Assembly: GCA_039704465.1 (NCBI GenBank)
Contig: JASFAU010000004.1
Location: forward strand, 248,001 to 312,000
Source of the DNA: Plasmodiophora brassicae
Taxonomy: Eukaryota; Endomyxa; Phytomyxea; Plasmodiophorida; Plasmodiophoridae
Length of the DNA: 64,000 nt
Reading direction: 5' to 3'
The notes beneath the pieces are model-generated. The model was not told the DNA's origin, searched no databases, and saw only the letters and a list, made by a program, of their open reading frames with translations. The translations under genes and the position numbers were made by a program. Position 1 is the stretch's first letter, and every line of letters starts with the position of its first letter. Positions 1 to 11,042 of this stretch are shown here, one piece after another.

Positions 1-74
1 CGTTCGAGAAAGAAGCCGGTATGCGCAGGCAGGACCCGATCGAAAAACGATGCTACAAACGACGATGGTATCCA

Positions 75-629
75 TCATCGGCTGTCCGGCACGGCGACAC
101 GGATTCGGTACGCACCCATGACTGATTTCGTGGCAGATGTGACGCGGCCTGTCTCCAATTTGACGTTGAAGAACTCGATGAGGTCGCTGGTCAGCACGAC
201 GCCGACTTCCGCGTCGTGGCCGATGCGCATCAACCTGCAGACGTTCGCTTCCGCCATCGACCGCAACTCGCCCTCGACCTGACGCCGGTCGTACACCACA
301 TCGTAAATGTGGTGTTTCAGCACGACTGGAGGCGTTCGCCCTGATGACGATCGTCAGTTGTCCTCCATGAACGTCCGGCAGGCCAGCGCATGACGCGGCC
401 CACCTTTGAACGGGAACTCGTTCCGCAGCAGGTGGATGGCGGCGAGCGTGTCCGATACAGCCATCGAAGCCGTATCGGCGTCGTCCAGCGGTCGATGCTG
501 CTCGGCATCTGCTGCGGGGCGCGCGCGTTTGCGACGGCGCATCATCATCCGCCGGACAGATCCGCGCGCGCGCGGCTTGGCAGACCAGCGCCGCCGACTG
601 CGGGACTGCACGCGGGACGGCCGCATCAT
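75..629 (-). CDS. STK19: STK19-family winged-helix protein
   Basis: Two exons on the minus strand, 629-395 and 340-75, joined by a 54-nt GT-AG intron (394-341) with a CTGAC branch motif; the spliced CDS encodes 166 aa. The C-terminal half carries the STK19 core: PPVVLKHHIYDVVYDRR, then a helix with CRLMRIGHDAEVGVVLTSD, matching the family pattern of a winged helix followed by a strand pair. The N-terminus is basic and rich in Arg and Met, consistent with nuclear localisation. STK19 was once called a kinase but is now known as a DNA-binding winged-helix factor in transcription-coupled repair; no kinase motifs are visible here. The protein is shorter than animal STK19. It is divergent from the GT34 gene at 853, with about 220 bp between start codons. 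The start was chosen as the first Met before the basic tract. Confidence 0.8.
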
Positions 630-852
630 GGACCGGCCGCACCTCGCAATGCGAAAGCAACGCCCGGACGACCACAGGGCACACGCGTTCCGGTTCCGGC
701 ACCCACCAGCTGGGCGTTTCCGACAGGTGCAAGCACAGAGATTTGTTACATAGGGGCACCGTTTCATTAACGCACGGAGCCTCACGTTGTCATCATTACC
801 GTTTAGATGATACGGTTTGCGATCGCTAACGTCGTACCAGTGTCGTGTGTTT

Positions 853-2112
853 ATGCAGCAGCACAGCATGCGGCAGCACGCCGTGCCAGCACGCATGCAC
901 TGTGCCCGTAACGCACTCTTCGTGTGGGCTCTGCTTGCTGTAGTATCTCTTGCCATCTGTACATTCGTGCTTGTCAATGTCCGCCTGGCAGCAGACGTGA
1001 CGAGTGTCAGGGAGCGGTCGGCAGCTGGCTGCCAGGTCGAGCGTGCTGTGGCCCGGCCGCGTATTGCAATCGTGACTGCGGCCACGCCCGACCGGATCAG
1101 CATGTATCAGCCGGCGACGAACTCGAAACAGTGCTACGCGCTACGCCATGGATATGATTTCATATTCGACACGAATGCGGCGACGTCGTCGCTGAACCCG
1201 TGGTGGAGGAAGGTGATGGCCACGAAGAAGTACCTGCCGTTCTACGACTGGGTCTTCTGGATGGACGCCGACACGCTAGTCACGAATTACACGGTGCGCC
1301 TCGAGTGGTTCCTGCCCGAAAACGGCGCCGACACCCACCTGGTCGTCACCGACCATAACATTGCCTTGAACGACGGCGCCTTCTTCCTCCGAAACAGCGA
1401 CTGGTCGACAAGGCATGGGGCGGACACCATTGACGTTCAGTTCGATTCATGACAGCATTGTCAGGTTTCTTGACAGGTGGTTGGAGTTGGGTCTAGAAGT
1501 GCATAACCGGGGCCAGCGATGGGCATGGGACGATCAGGGTGCGTTCTACGAACTGCTTCTTATCGAAGCACATTCCAGGTTCGATGTTTAACGTGCAACG
1601 AGACCCACCAGTCTTATTCAGAAACAGTCCTGGCCACGTGGAATACGACAACGAGTGTTCTAGGAGCAATCGCTGCTGCGAGTACCTGCCTCTGCAGCGC
1701 TGTTTCAATCGAAGGTTTGCCCTGCTTAAGAGGCGACGCTGTCTCGCATTCACGCTGCATGGCATGTGGCAGGCTGGAGCAGACGGGAAGCGTGTTCGGC
1801 GACCGTCATGTTCCGCATGTGACGTTCATCGACCCGCGGTACCATCCGGTCCCGTCAGAACCCGGCAACGCCTGGGTCCGCGGCGGATTCGACCAATACC
1901 GCGAGGTCGAGTTCCAGGGCGAGGTCTGGATCTACGGCGAATGGTCGAAGGAGAATTTCTGGCACAGGGGCGACTTCGTGCTGCACTCCAGCGCGAAATC
2001 GTTTATGAAAGCGTTCGTCCCCGACGCATTCACCGATTCGTGCGCGTTGGCGCTCGCCATGGACGTGCCGCCGCGTCGCACCCTCAAACTTCAACGGCCG
2101 CCAGTGACATAA
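853..2112 (+). CDS. GT34-family glycosyltransferase, type II membrane protein
   Basis: Four exons: 853-1403, 1441-1578, 1622-1714 and 1773-2112, giving 373 aa. An N-terminal hydrophobic segment (about residues 22-42) marks a type II Golgi membrane protein. The catalytic domain has the GT34 signature YDWVFWMDADTLV with the DxD metal site at about Asp138 and Asp140, then NDGAFFLRNSDW, FLDRW and WAWDDQGAFYELL. The end has HRGDFVLH, like the GDFxxH motif of Mnn10/galactosyltransferase relatives. The known family transfers galactose, mannose or xylose from nucleotide sugars; the acceptor here is unknown. The first intron, at 37 nt, is very short and its donor is the least certain. The open frame upstream of 853 starts at TTG, so the first ATG was used. 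Confidence 0.82.
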
Positions 2113-2276
2113 TATATGACAAAGCGGCCTAATGTTTTCAGCAGCCGCCGCGCAGGTCAGTGCAGCCACGGATTATATGAAAGGAGGCCCTAATGTACAC
2201 GAGGTGCTGCGCTACCCCCTGACCGGTACGCAGCAACGCAGCCTTCGGAAACTCGGCGTCACACACACCTCATCGG

Positions 2277-3982
2277 ATGTGGGCGCACAACAATGCCGCA
2301 GCGGCGGACGAGGTCGCTCCGGTCGTCGTCGACGACCGGAAGCCGCGCGGGTGTAGTAGGACCTGGCCCTGGATCGCGGGCCTGCTCCGGTTCCTGGGTC
2401 CCGGCGGCATGAGTAGGGCAATCAGCGATTCGTCAGAGGCGTCCCGCGTGCTGAACTCGTGAGGTAGTTGCCGTCGGGTATATGGACCCGGGGAACTGGG
2501 CAACGGACCTGCAGGCGGGGTCCCAGTTTCAGTACGCTCTTCTCTCTGCCGTTCTCCTCTCCAGCATATGCGCAATGCTGTTGCAAGCGTTGGCGATCCG
2601 GCTCGGCATTGTCTCCGGGTTGGACCTTCCGTCCATGTGCCGCAGGCATTTCAGCCCCACCGTCAACATCGTTCTGTACATTGCCGCCGAAATCGCCATC
2701 GTCGCCTGCGACCTGGCCGAGGTGATCGGGTCGGCGCTGGCGCTGAACTTGCTGTTTGGAATCCCGCTCGCCGCTGGCGTCCTGCTGACCTCGTTCGACA
2801 TCCTTGTAATACTGGCCGGGTTTGGCCCGAAACACCTACGCCAGTTCGAGTTCATGATCGTCGCCCTGATCTCAGTGGTCGGCATCTGCTTCGCGGTCAT
2901 GATCGGCCGGGCGTCCCCGTCGTGGCCGGATATCGCCGTGGGCCTCATACCGACATCGGCGCTCTTCGCGAACGACGCCCTGTTCGTCACGCTCGGCATC
3001 GTTGGCGCTACCGTCATGCCGCACAACCTCTACCTGCACTCGCACCTGGTCCTCTACAGGTACCAGTCGCAGTCCCCGCTGGAGATGTTCGGCCGGATCG
3101 GCGCGTCCGCTCCCGACGTTGACGACGTGTCGGCGCCGGACGCCATCCGCCCCGCGTTCCACAAATCAGTGATCCCTCGCAGCATTGCCTTCGCCCAGAT
3201 CGACAGCTGCGTGGCTCTGGTGTTCGCATTTTTCGGTGTGTCTCGGCTCGGCACGTGCGCACCGACCCGGGCCGGCTACTGACGCGCGGCTGTTGCAGTC
3301 AACGCCGCCATCCTCATCGTTGCCGCTGCAGCGCTGTACAACTCCGGGACCGTGGTCGATGACATTCCCGGCGCGTACGCCATCTTGACGTCGCAGCTCG
3401 GGCAGTGGGTCGGCATCGTCTTCGCCGTCGCCCTGCTGTGCAGCGGGCAGAGTTCGACGATCACCGCGACGCTCGCCGGGCAGGTCGTCATGCAGGGGTT
3501 CCTGGGCCCATCGTTCCGGGTCCCAGCTTGGGCCAGGCGATTGGTACGATCCGTGGCCCTTCTCTGCGGGCAGGGGGGTTGAAAACATACGTTGTCCAAT
3601 AGGTGTCCAGAGGGATCGCAATCGTCCCGGCGCTGCTGACCACCATGCTCGGCAATGACGCCCAGCTGAACAACTTGCTGGTCGTATCGCAGGTCATTCT
3701 GTCTCTGCAATTGCCGTTCGCCATGTGGCCGCTAATTTACTTCACGTCGCGACGTTGTCGGTGACATGACCATCGTACCGACGTACCCCGATGGCTGAAC
3801 TGGCATGCCGCGCAGACTGCATGCGCGTTTGCTTCGAAAGCAGCAGCGATGACGACGACGACATGGTTGAGACAAAGTCGTTCCCGAACAGCCCGTTGGT
3901 GACGGTCGCCAGTGCGATCGTCGCTCTTTTAATTACGGCCCTCAACCTGCTTCTCGTTGTCACATGGGTCTTCCATCGCTAA
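2277..3982 (+). CDS. Nramp-family divalent metal transporter
   Basis: Five exons: 2277-2412, 2468-3235, 3299-3519, 3603-3753 and 3816-3982, for 480 aa. The first membrane helix carries the metal-binding DPGN (residues 52-55) followed by WATDLQAGSQF, and helix 6 carries MPHN (229-232). Both are the defining metal-coordinating motifs of the Nramp/Slc11 family. Further conserved blocks include FVNAAILIVAAAALY, GQSSTITATLAGQVVMQGF, the LLVVSQVILSLQLPFA helix, and a last helix ending VVTWVFHR. An acidic stretch of five Asp lies before the last helix. The protein is expected to move Fe2+ or Mn2+ with protons across an endosomal, vacuolar or plasma membrane. The length is slightly below the usual 500-560 aa because the N-terminal tail is short. 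The fourth exon start (3603) is the least certain junction. Confidence 0.9.
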
Positions 3983-4381
3983 ACTTACTGGTCATCTGTA
4001 TACGTTCACGTTTATCTTCCCGGCGTACCAGGGTGTACCTATACTTGTACACCTGCCGTTCGGGCGGCGTCTTCGCATCGCGTGAGCAGAGTGGGCGGGC
4101 CGAAGCCCGATCAGCAGCCGACGGTTTGGACGTTCCGCTGGTGCTGCGGATGGGGCACCTGGCTGCGGGCGCACCTGACCAGTCCGAGGGCGAAAGCGAT
4201 ATGAGCAGCTCGGGCGACGACGTTTGGTGATGGCTCAGACCATGACGACGATCTTACGGCACTGTTACCCGTCGTCGCCGATGACTATGCTGGTGACAAT
4301 GGTATACAGCGTCTGCTGGCTGCCAGGTCGGATTGTGAGATCCGAGATTTGCTAGTCAGCGATCTGACAAGGCGCCGTGAA

Positions 4382-4421
<40 letters not shown>

Positions 4422-5160
4422 TTCAAGTGAAGTAGACGCCAATACGCCAGCTGCTTCAACGGTTCAAGGACCAAATGATCAGCGCCGGTCGCGAAGCTGG
4501 AATCGCTGTCGACCATGGCAGTATCATGCCGTACCCAGCGACGAACTCCGAAATGATGAACGTGGTTCCCGCTGACGACCACCGACAGTATACCCTTGAA
4601 CCATCACCGGCAAGCAATAAGGTCGTCGTCGTCGATTTCAAACTGGCCGGAGCCGCGAACCGATGGGCAGATGCCTACCAGGCCGTCACGTGTTCGGGCG
4701 TCATGCTCATCAACGGGGCCGCAAACCAAATGCACTCTTCAATCATCAAGCCGTGCACCAGACGTCAATATTCCTGGAACTGGGTGGAAGGCACCCCGGC
4801 CTGGCAGTGCCGCCCTATCACCTCGGATCATACGAAACGTTCGGACGTATACATGTTGGTAGCATGCGCGCCAGAAACATCTCATGCGCACGGTCGGCAA
4901 CACGATGTCACGCAACCCGGACCACGCCCTCCCAAGTTCCCCCAACCCGCCCAATTTGCGCATGACAGGCCGGCACTGCCAGGCCGTGGAAAGATTGCGT
5001 TCTGCAAGTGGTCCCCACGGTCCTCGGACCCGAGACCGAGGCGCCTGCGTGAAAAGCGCGAAACCCAAATAAACTAACAACGCTTCTCTACATCGGGGGC
5101 GACGACGTGGATACCCGGCACTGTGGACTGTCATTCGAAACGAGACACTGTCTCTGCCTC
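3983..5160. other. Intergenic stretch with microsatellite, no supported gene
   Basis: No convincing gene. Open frames at 3964-4230 and 4475-5077 on the plus strand lack recognisable motifs, signal sequences or flanking introns that extend them. A second frame at 4663-4965 gives a slightly more protein-like composition around 4720-4860, so a decayed gene cannot be excluded. Short imperfect inverted copies of a CCAGGCCG-type segment lie near 4795 and 4975. Confidence 0.5.
4384..4419. repeat. (TG)18 microsatellite
   Basis: An uninterrupted run of 18 GT dinucleotides in non-coding DNA. Confidence 0.97.
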
Positions 5161-5167
5161 GGCGGCC

Positions 5168-5905
5168 TCAAACAACGCTGGAACGTAGATGTCGATCATA
5201 GCGTAGGATCAGACAGTGCTCGTCAACTACAAATTGCCGACAACGGGTGCGAACGATTCGAATAGTTCGACGTCGCGTAAATTCACTTTCATAAACCCCC
5301 CACAGAGTATTTGTCAAGTTTTGAGTCGAGAACTGCGACACCAGAGATTTCGAAGCAGACACTTTAGCCCGGAACAGAGGCAAGTTCACTCCTATTCGTT
5401 CGATGCTCACGGGGGCGCGGCTGCAGGAATGAATCCGAATGCGAGCCCCCTGTCGACAACTTTCATGCTGATGCCCCAGCGGTTCGCGAGGCACGTACAG
5501 GATCAGCGAAAGCAACGCGCTGGAGCGGCTCTCCTGGGCAGGGTGTTCATGGAAGCGCCTCTGTCGTCAGCTGAACTGACGACGTTGGCGATGCCATTTG
5601 CAGGACGGCGTTACTGAGGATGCTGATATGCGTCGGCAGGGAGTGGTATCCGCTCGTGTTGAACAGCAGTGTCAGGCCCTGGCTCGAGACGAATACCCGG
5701 CACCAGAGCGCTGTTTCCCATCAGGGTAGTTCATCAGCAGCTCGTTCATGACGTCCGCCTTCGACGTCGCATTCGGCAGGTACTGCATCGGCGGCGGCGG
5801 CTTGGCGCTGTCCAGAACGGATTTGAACAAGCTGGGAGAATCCAGGAACTCGGCCAGTATTGGGGATACGCCGCCACCACGGTTAGGTATACGTAGCACA
5901 TGCAC
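5168..5905 (-). pseudogene. Decayed ABCA-type transporter fragment
   Basis: Read on the minus strand, pieces of an ABC subfamily A transporter appear in at least three frames. From 5905 to about 5700 there is an extracellular-loop-like segment ending in MNELLMNYPDGK. In the next frame (about 5715-5550) comes LLFNTSGYHSLPTHISILSNAVL, which matches the conserved ABCA loop before the second transmembrane helix (FNxxGxHxxPxxxNxxxNAxLR). A third frame near 5450-5420 gives LAFGFIPAA, like the ABCA helix FSFIPASF, followed by SIER in another frame. Frame changes occur without plausible introns and stop codons interrupt each piece. No nucleotide-binding domain is present. It is truncated at both ends and lies between intact genes, so I call it a relic. 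A single frameshift could be a sequencing error; several are unlikely to be. Confidence 0.6.
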
Positions 5906-5981
5906 AGCGTTTGCATAGCATGTTTGTAATGGCGCGCGGTGCGTACGGCTGAGGTTCCTACTTCTCTGCGGACGCTACAGT

Positions 5982-7427
5982 ATGCAGCATCCGTCGTCGT
6001 CTGCGACAGCGGCACGACGTCACGGCATTCTGCGAACTGCAACGATGGGGTCGCATGGTGCGCGGGACGGCGTCGGCGCGCGCCTGCACCTCATGTACTT
6101 CTCGAGGCAGTGGCCGGACCGGTTCCGGTCGGCGGCGGGCATCCGCTCCCTGGGCCTGCTGGGCGCCCTGCGCCGCGCGTTCCCGTCGGCCGCGCTGTCC
6201 TGCGTGTCGCCGGCGCGCCCGCACGCCCCGCTCGTCGACCACATCCGGGCGAACCTGGCGGCGACGCCCATCCCGTGCCCGATCAACGACACGAACGCGT
6301 TCGAAACGGCCATCGCGACTGCCGTGTCGCGTTCCGACGCCGTCGTTGCTGCTGTGTTCGACGGGTTTCTGACCGAGGAGATGTTTTCGTGGCGTGTGGC
6401 GCAGGCCCTGCCGGGCGCTTTGCGAATCGTCGACACGCAGGACCTGCACTGCCTTCGGCAGGGTCGCCAGCACGCGCTGCTGAACCGTCCCGGGACGACC
6501 CTGGACGATCTGTGCGACGTCGCGAACTTCATGGGCCCGTACCTGCACGAGTTGGACGCCGGCGTTCCGGCCAAGGACGTCTTCCTGCGCGAGATGGCCG
6601 CTATTCACCGGAACGACCACGCGTTGATCGTGTCGCCCGTCGAGCTCGACCTGCTCGTCGACGGGTTCGGCTTCCGACGGTCCAAGTTCACGATGGCGCC
6701 GTTCTTTGCTGAACCGCCCAGACTGAATCCGCGCCCGTTTCACGTCCGGCGCCATTGCTGCATGATCGGCAACTGGAGGCATGCGCCGAATGTCGACAGC
6801 GTCGAGTTCGCCCGGGACGTCATCTGGCCGCGTCTGCGAACGCGACTGCCCGCGGGCACTGAGTTGCACGTCTACGGCGCCAACGCGAACAGGCAGCAGA
6901 TGGAGCTGACGAGGGAACGCGACGGGTTTCGGATCATGGGGCAGTGTGCCGACCAGTACGCGACGATGTCGAGGTATAAGGTCCTGCTGGCACCGCTGCG
7001 ATTCGGCGCTGGTATCAAAGGCAAGATCGTGGACGCGTGGATGACCGCAACGCCCGTCGTTACGACCGGAATCGGCGTTGAGGGTATGCTGGGTGGCCCT
7101 ACGGGACAGTGGGGCGGGTTGTCGTCGAATTCGCCTGCCGAATTCGTCGACCTCGCCGCTGATCTTTACCGAGACGAGGGCATCTGGCAACGGTGTGTTA
7201 CGACGGGACGTGCGATTCTGGCCGAATCGTTCACGTTGGACGCCAACGCGCCGGCGGTCGTATCGCTCCTGGATCGGTACCTACGGTCGGATTCGTTGCT
7301 TCGTCGGGAGCGTGCCAACGACCTGATGCACCAGATCCTGGCGAGCACCGCCCAGTCGACGTCGTACTACCTCAGCAAGTACATCGAGAAGGGGCGGTCC
7401 GCGCACGTCACGCCAAACAGCACGTAA
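5982..7427 (+). CDS. GT4-like glycosyltransferase, cytosolic, intronless
   Basis: A single uninterrupted 481-aa frame. The C-terminal half has a GT-B fold signature: YKVLLAPLRFGAGIKGKIVDAW followed by ATPVVTTGIGVEGM, which is the nucleotide-sugar-binding region of Glycos_transf_1/GT4 enzymes. The N-terminal half contains a Rossmann-like region with DAVVAAVFDGF and IVDTQDLHCLR. No signal peptide or transmembrane segment is visible, so a cytosolic location is likely. The donor and acceptor cannot be predicted. Met at 5982 gives the longest product; Met22 (6045) is an equally possible start because the first 20 residues are low-complexity. Lack of introns among intron-rich neighbours could reflect retroposition or transfer. 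Confidence 0.75.
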   Translation: MQHPSSSATAARRHGILRTATMGSHGARDGVGARLHLMYFSRQWPDRFRSAAGIRSLGLLGALRRAFPSAALSCVSPARPHAPLVDHIRANLAATPIPCPINDTNAFETAIATAVSRSDAVVAAVFDGFLTEEMFSWRVAQALPGALRIVDTQDLHCLRQGRQHALLNRPGTTLDDLCDVANFMGPYLHELDAGVPAKDVFLREMAAIHRNDHALIVSPVELDLLVDGFGFRRSKFTMAPFFAEPPRLNPRPFHVRRHCCMIGNWRHAPNVDSVEFARDVIWPRLRTRLPAGTELHVYGANANRQQMELTRERDGFRIMGQCADQYATMSRYKVLLAPLRFGAGIKGKIVDAWMTATPVVTTGIGVEGMLGGPTGQWGGLSSNSPAEFVDLAADLYRDEGIWQRCVTTGRAILAESFTLDANAPAVVSLLDRYLRSDSLLRRERANDLMHQILASTAQSTSYYLSKYIEKGRSAHVTPNST

Positions 7428-8053
7428 TGGTCTTGCAGGCACGTTTGTCAGCCGTGTACTGACCGTCGTGCGTTTCCAGGCGCGTGGCCCTTACTGTGGC
7501 TCCTTTGCATTGATGCTGTACAATGGGCACGATGAGCGGCTGCTCCCCGGTGGCACTGTTCCATCATTCCCCGTTGATGATACGCGTTTCGGATCCGAAA
7601 CGCTATATTCAACTGGTGGTCAGAGACGCCCCTGCCGGTTCATTGGATACATACGGTACGCCGCCTGGAGTCCTTGGACCCTCACTGTCTTCTCGTTGTC
7701 GTCGGGTGGTTGTTGCCAAGCCGTCAACCACGTTCGCTGACAATGGCACCAGTGCGTTCGTCTATCGGAACGTTCACGCCCAGAATGACCTTCGCTCCCC
7801 AGTTTCTGTCCGACTGGTAGCGCATTGCACTTGACCGTCATGATTCGATGAAAACGCGCTCCCCCACCCATCGCTGTATTATCCCAATACAAGCTAGGAC
7901 GTCTGGTCGCATGTAGCAAGGACAGTCTTTGTTCCAGAGCTCGTTCGCATATACTTTTGCGCGGGCGCGGCAGGTCGCGAGAAAGTGCGGAGGGAGTGGC
8001 GTTGCCATCGCGTGTCGGCCGCCAGACCATCGGCAGAGCCGGGCTGTCCCGCG
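7428..8053. other. Intergenic, no supported gene
   Basis: Several short frames are open on both strands (for example 7523-7834 plus and 7620-8282 minus) but none has motifs or believable splice extensions. It presumably holds the 3' end of the GT4 gene and the promoter of the AIM24-like gene. Confidence 0.5.
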
Positions 8054-8977
8054 ATGGCCGACAGGGTGCAGTTCGAGGTCCTGCAGCACCAGTGCGGATC
8101 CTACCTGAAACTGAAACTGCCGCCAGGTATGTCCGAAGCTGCAGGCCCGCGCCTTTTCCCGCCGGCACTGACCACCGCCCTGTGCGTACAGCACCGAACG
8201 TCGTCGTGTTTGGCCCGCGCGATGGCTTCCTGTCGGCCGGCGCATCGGTGCGGTCGCGCGTCCCCCCGCGAAGGATATCCAAACTCGCACCGCTTCAAGA
8301 GTACTGGTCTGTCGACGATTCCCAACCGGTAGATACGATCGGGCGCCCCTGTCTACGGTTTCGCTGACAACGTACGAACGTAGGACGTGATTGTGGGGTC
8401 GGCAGGCCCATGCGCCATTATCGTGATCGACCTCACTGGCCCGATCCATGTCCGGCCTGGGTCCATCCTCGCCTGCGAATCGACCGTGGCATTCAATTCC
8501 GTTGGGTTCTTCACAACTGGCTGGATCGAAGCTTCGGGGACAGGTCTGCTGAATGCCATTGCCCGATGTTCGGCGCTATTCACACCTTGTTCCTGTACAG
8601 GGAAGATCGCATTGTATTCTCCTGGACCTGTCTTTGCCCTGGCGGACGCGAACCAGAGGTCGCAGATATCGGCAGCGCGTGTGCTGGCGTATACCTGCGA
8701 GTCGGCGTCGAAGTCGGTCGGTGACGATGCGACGTTATGGTGCCCAGCGGAACCGTGCACGGTCTGGATCACGACCAGCCGGCATAACGCGTCGACGCAA
8801 CGCGCCCTGGTTGCCACGTCGAACGAGGGCACTATGAGCGTGCGTACCTGCTGGGGCATCACGAAACAGATCTTCTTGGTCGCCATCTGCGCCCTGATCT
8901 TAATCCTGTTCAGCGACTCCATCGAGAACTTCGACTACAAGACCGTCGTCACGAGCATCACCAACCTGTTCAAATAG
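8054..8977 (+). CDS. AIM24/TIGR00266-like protein with C-terminal membrane anchor
   Basis: Three exons, 8054-8126, 8192-8328 and 8384-8977, for 267 aa. The N-terminus FEVLQHQCGSYLKLKLPP and the central IIVIDLTGPIHVRPGSILAC follow the AIM24 pattern of a jelly-roll-like beta protein in which a short strand ending LxPG alternates with VxPGxFLA. The extreme C-terminus has a hydrophobic helix (ITKQIFLVAICALILILF) followed by a short tail, typical of a tail-anchored protein. Fungal Aim24 is a mitochondrial protein linked to MICOS; bacterial TIGR00266 members are of unknown role. The middle is Cys-rich and diverges from the family, so the assignment rests on two segments. Confidence 0.6.
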
Positions 8978-9007
8978 AAGACACGATGATGAAATTATGA
9001 TGGTTCA

Positions 9008-9409
9008 TTACGACCTGATCTGGTTGGCGATTTTCAGGGATTCTCGGGTGGCGCGTTCCCGCCGAATTTTCTGCAGGAACGCGGAGATGACCTCGGTCTC
9101 GCGGAACTTGGGCATCGTCGCGAAATGCTTCGTGGCGGCGTTGACGAGCTCGATCTTTGGGGCATTCGGACGCGTCTCCAACTTGAAATGCTTCCGGTAC
9201 GCCTTCAGCGAGTTCATCTCGAGCTTGGCGAAATCGACGGCGACGTACGGGACGTCCTCGCTGCGTAACTTCTTCCGCTTCGGCTCCAGGCCGCCCTGAG
9301 CGGCCGCTGCAGCCGCCGCTGCCGCCTGTATCTTCTCGTTCTTCCTGATGGCGGCCGCACTCGGCACGCGCTTGTTGTACGTACGGCGCGGCTTGACAGG
9401 TTCCTCCAT
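9008..9409 (-). CDS. SAP30-type Sin3-binding protein
   Basis: An uninterrupted 133-aa frame. The C-terminal 65 residues read VDFAKLEMNSLKAYRKHFKL, then IELVNAATKHFATMPKFRE and EVISAFLQKIRRE. This is the SAP30 Sin3-binding domain, in which a helix with LxxYxxxFxL is followed by a second helix with HF and a third ending FLxxI. The N-terminus is Lys/Arg-rich with a run of nine Ala. Known SAP30 proteins bridge Sin3 and class I histone deacetylases in the nucleus. The animal zinc-finger region of SAP30 is absent, so it is closer to SAP30L C-terminal or fungal/plant short forms. Met at 9409 is chosen because upstream residues are out-of-context basic sequence. Confidence 0.8.
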   Translation of the reverse strand: MEEPVKPRRTYNKRVPSAAAIRKNEKIQAAAAAAAAAQGGLEPKRKKLRSEDVPYVAVDFAKLEMNSLKAYRKHFKLETRPNAPKIELVNAATKHFATMPKFRETEVISAFLQKIRRERATRESLKIANQIRS

Positions 9410-10337
9410 TCTGCTCAAACGGGCACACGAACGATATCGGTCTGCGACGTGGCCGCGCCGCACGCGCCCGCGTCGCGGACTTTCTGGCCCATGTTCCGCA
9501 AAAATGAGGCGCCGCTGCATCAGTCGACGGACACTGCAGCATGCAGTCGGAGCTGCAATCTGTACGCGAGACATGCGGACGCGTTCCTGACGCCATAACA
9601 GTGCTCCGACGGACGGCCCCGCGCGCTCCGTACCGACGGCCTCCGAGTACCGGTTTCCCCGAGATAAATGCCGAAGCAACAGCTACAGTGGGGGGAATGC
9701 GCGTGAACCTGTGCAAACAATCACGTCAATCCTTGCTCTGCGTTTGTTCGTCGACAGATCGTTTTCCACGCCAGTCCCAGAACCGAACCTCGTACGGTCA
9801 GCAGCAATTTGGTCGCTGGACTTCGGGAGAGCGCACATCCGCAACGCACCGAACAACCCAGGATCATCGACGTATCCCGATTCCCGAGCGCGCTGGAGTT
9901 TTGAGCGCGGAGGATCGGGAAAAGCAGGCCAGATGTGTATCTGCGTGGGTCGGCGGTGGTGACCAGGCTTCGCCGTGTCATTTGAGCTCGTCCGGACTAC
10001 GACGACCGTCGATGGTGAGTGGTATCCACGGTCGAGAAGTGAGACGCTGCTGACTTGCCGATGTCGTAATCCGCGAGCAGCGAGCGAGACAACCGCGGCC
10101 CAATGGGATTGTCAAGAAGCAAGTCAATGACGACCGGCGCCTTGCCGTGGACTCGAACGCAGGCTATACAGTCGAGTGCCCAGAACCCTTCGCTTGTAGA
10201 CAGCAGCTCGTCATGGTCGATAGACGCCCACGCCTGGTTCGATTGCAAAGACCTCGCTACGTAGGTCCTCCAGATCTTCGATCTGCTGAACCATGTCCGA
10301 TGTTTGACGGCGAAATGCCAGCACATCAGCAACCATT

Positions 10338-10425
10338 TTGAGGGAGCGTATCGCCCATTGCGCTCGCAAGAAACAACCACCGGTGGTTATTTCTTGCAAG
10401 CGCAATGAGCGATACGCTCCCTCAA
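10338..10425. repeat. 88-bp spacer-free palindrome
   Basis: Two 44-bp arms meet at a central ACCGGT with no loop. Only three positions differ between the arms and all are C/T transitions; on a minus-strand transcript they would form G-U pairs. Confidence 0.93.
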
Positions 10426-10953
10426 GACTTGGATCCCCAGCTGAGAACATCCGCTCCATTCGCCATCGATGACAAGGGAAGAGGAAACTCTCTGCTGGCA
10501 ATGCATTCCCGTAAGAACTGTGCATGACCTGTCACATGCGCTCCATCGTCATACAAACATGATGTAACTAAAGTGCAGTTACCGCTTGGTTCTGTCGCTC
10601 GCGAATTTGTATGTGGCGACACGACCGAATTTCAAGCAAATTACTGAGACCCTGATACGTCGCCTTCGTTCGAGCGCACTCATCGAATACATCTAGAGTG
10701 GCCTGATCAAGGCCGTGATGAGTCGGGCAGGGGCGTCAATCGCCTGCAGATTTCCTTCTTCAGTAAATCATACAAGCGAAGCTCATTACGATACTTCGAC
10801 GCGTTAGCCTCCCGCCAACATGCGAACGGCTCCATGGAGTTGCGGGCATCGTTCTCCAGAAGTGCTGAGCGCATATAGAAAAAGCGAACAGTCACGCCGG
10901 CAGCGCCATCGTCCACCGTAATCATCGGCCTGCAAGGACGTTGTGCCCGATAG

Positions 10954-11042
10954 CGATCCGCGAAGAAGCTCAGACCCAAATTGATTCGATTTTCTGGCGC
11001 ATTGCCAAGGCCCGATCGGAACCGATCCGCGAAGAAGTTCAG
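10954..11042. repeat. Two-copy 69-bp direct repeat in a possible coding region
   Basis: The 20-base core CGATCCGCGAAGAAGYTCAG occurs at 10954-10973 and 11023-11042, exactly 69 bp (23 codons) apart. On the minus strand it encodes the repeated FFADR motif. Confidence 0.8.

Noticed and set aside
75..629. Calling STK19 a protein kinase
   Set aside because: No Gly-loop, HRD or DFG motif is present; the family is a winged-helix DNA-binding protein.
5958..7190. 410-codon minus-strand frame opposite the GT4 glycosyltransferase
   Set aside because: Arg/Gln/His-rich antisense sequence without any domain, while the plus frame has GT-B signatures.
9541..10053. 170-codon plus-strand frame
   Set aside because: No recognisable motif or signal sequence, and an antisense region with better protein-like pieces overlaps it.
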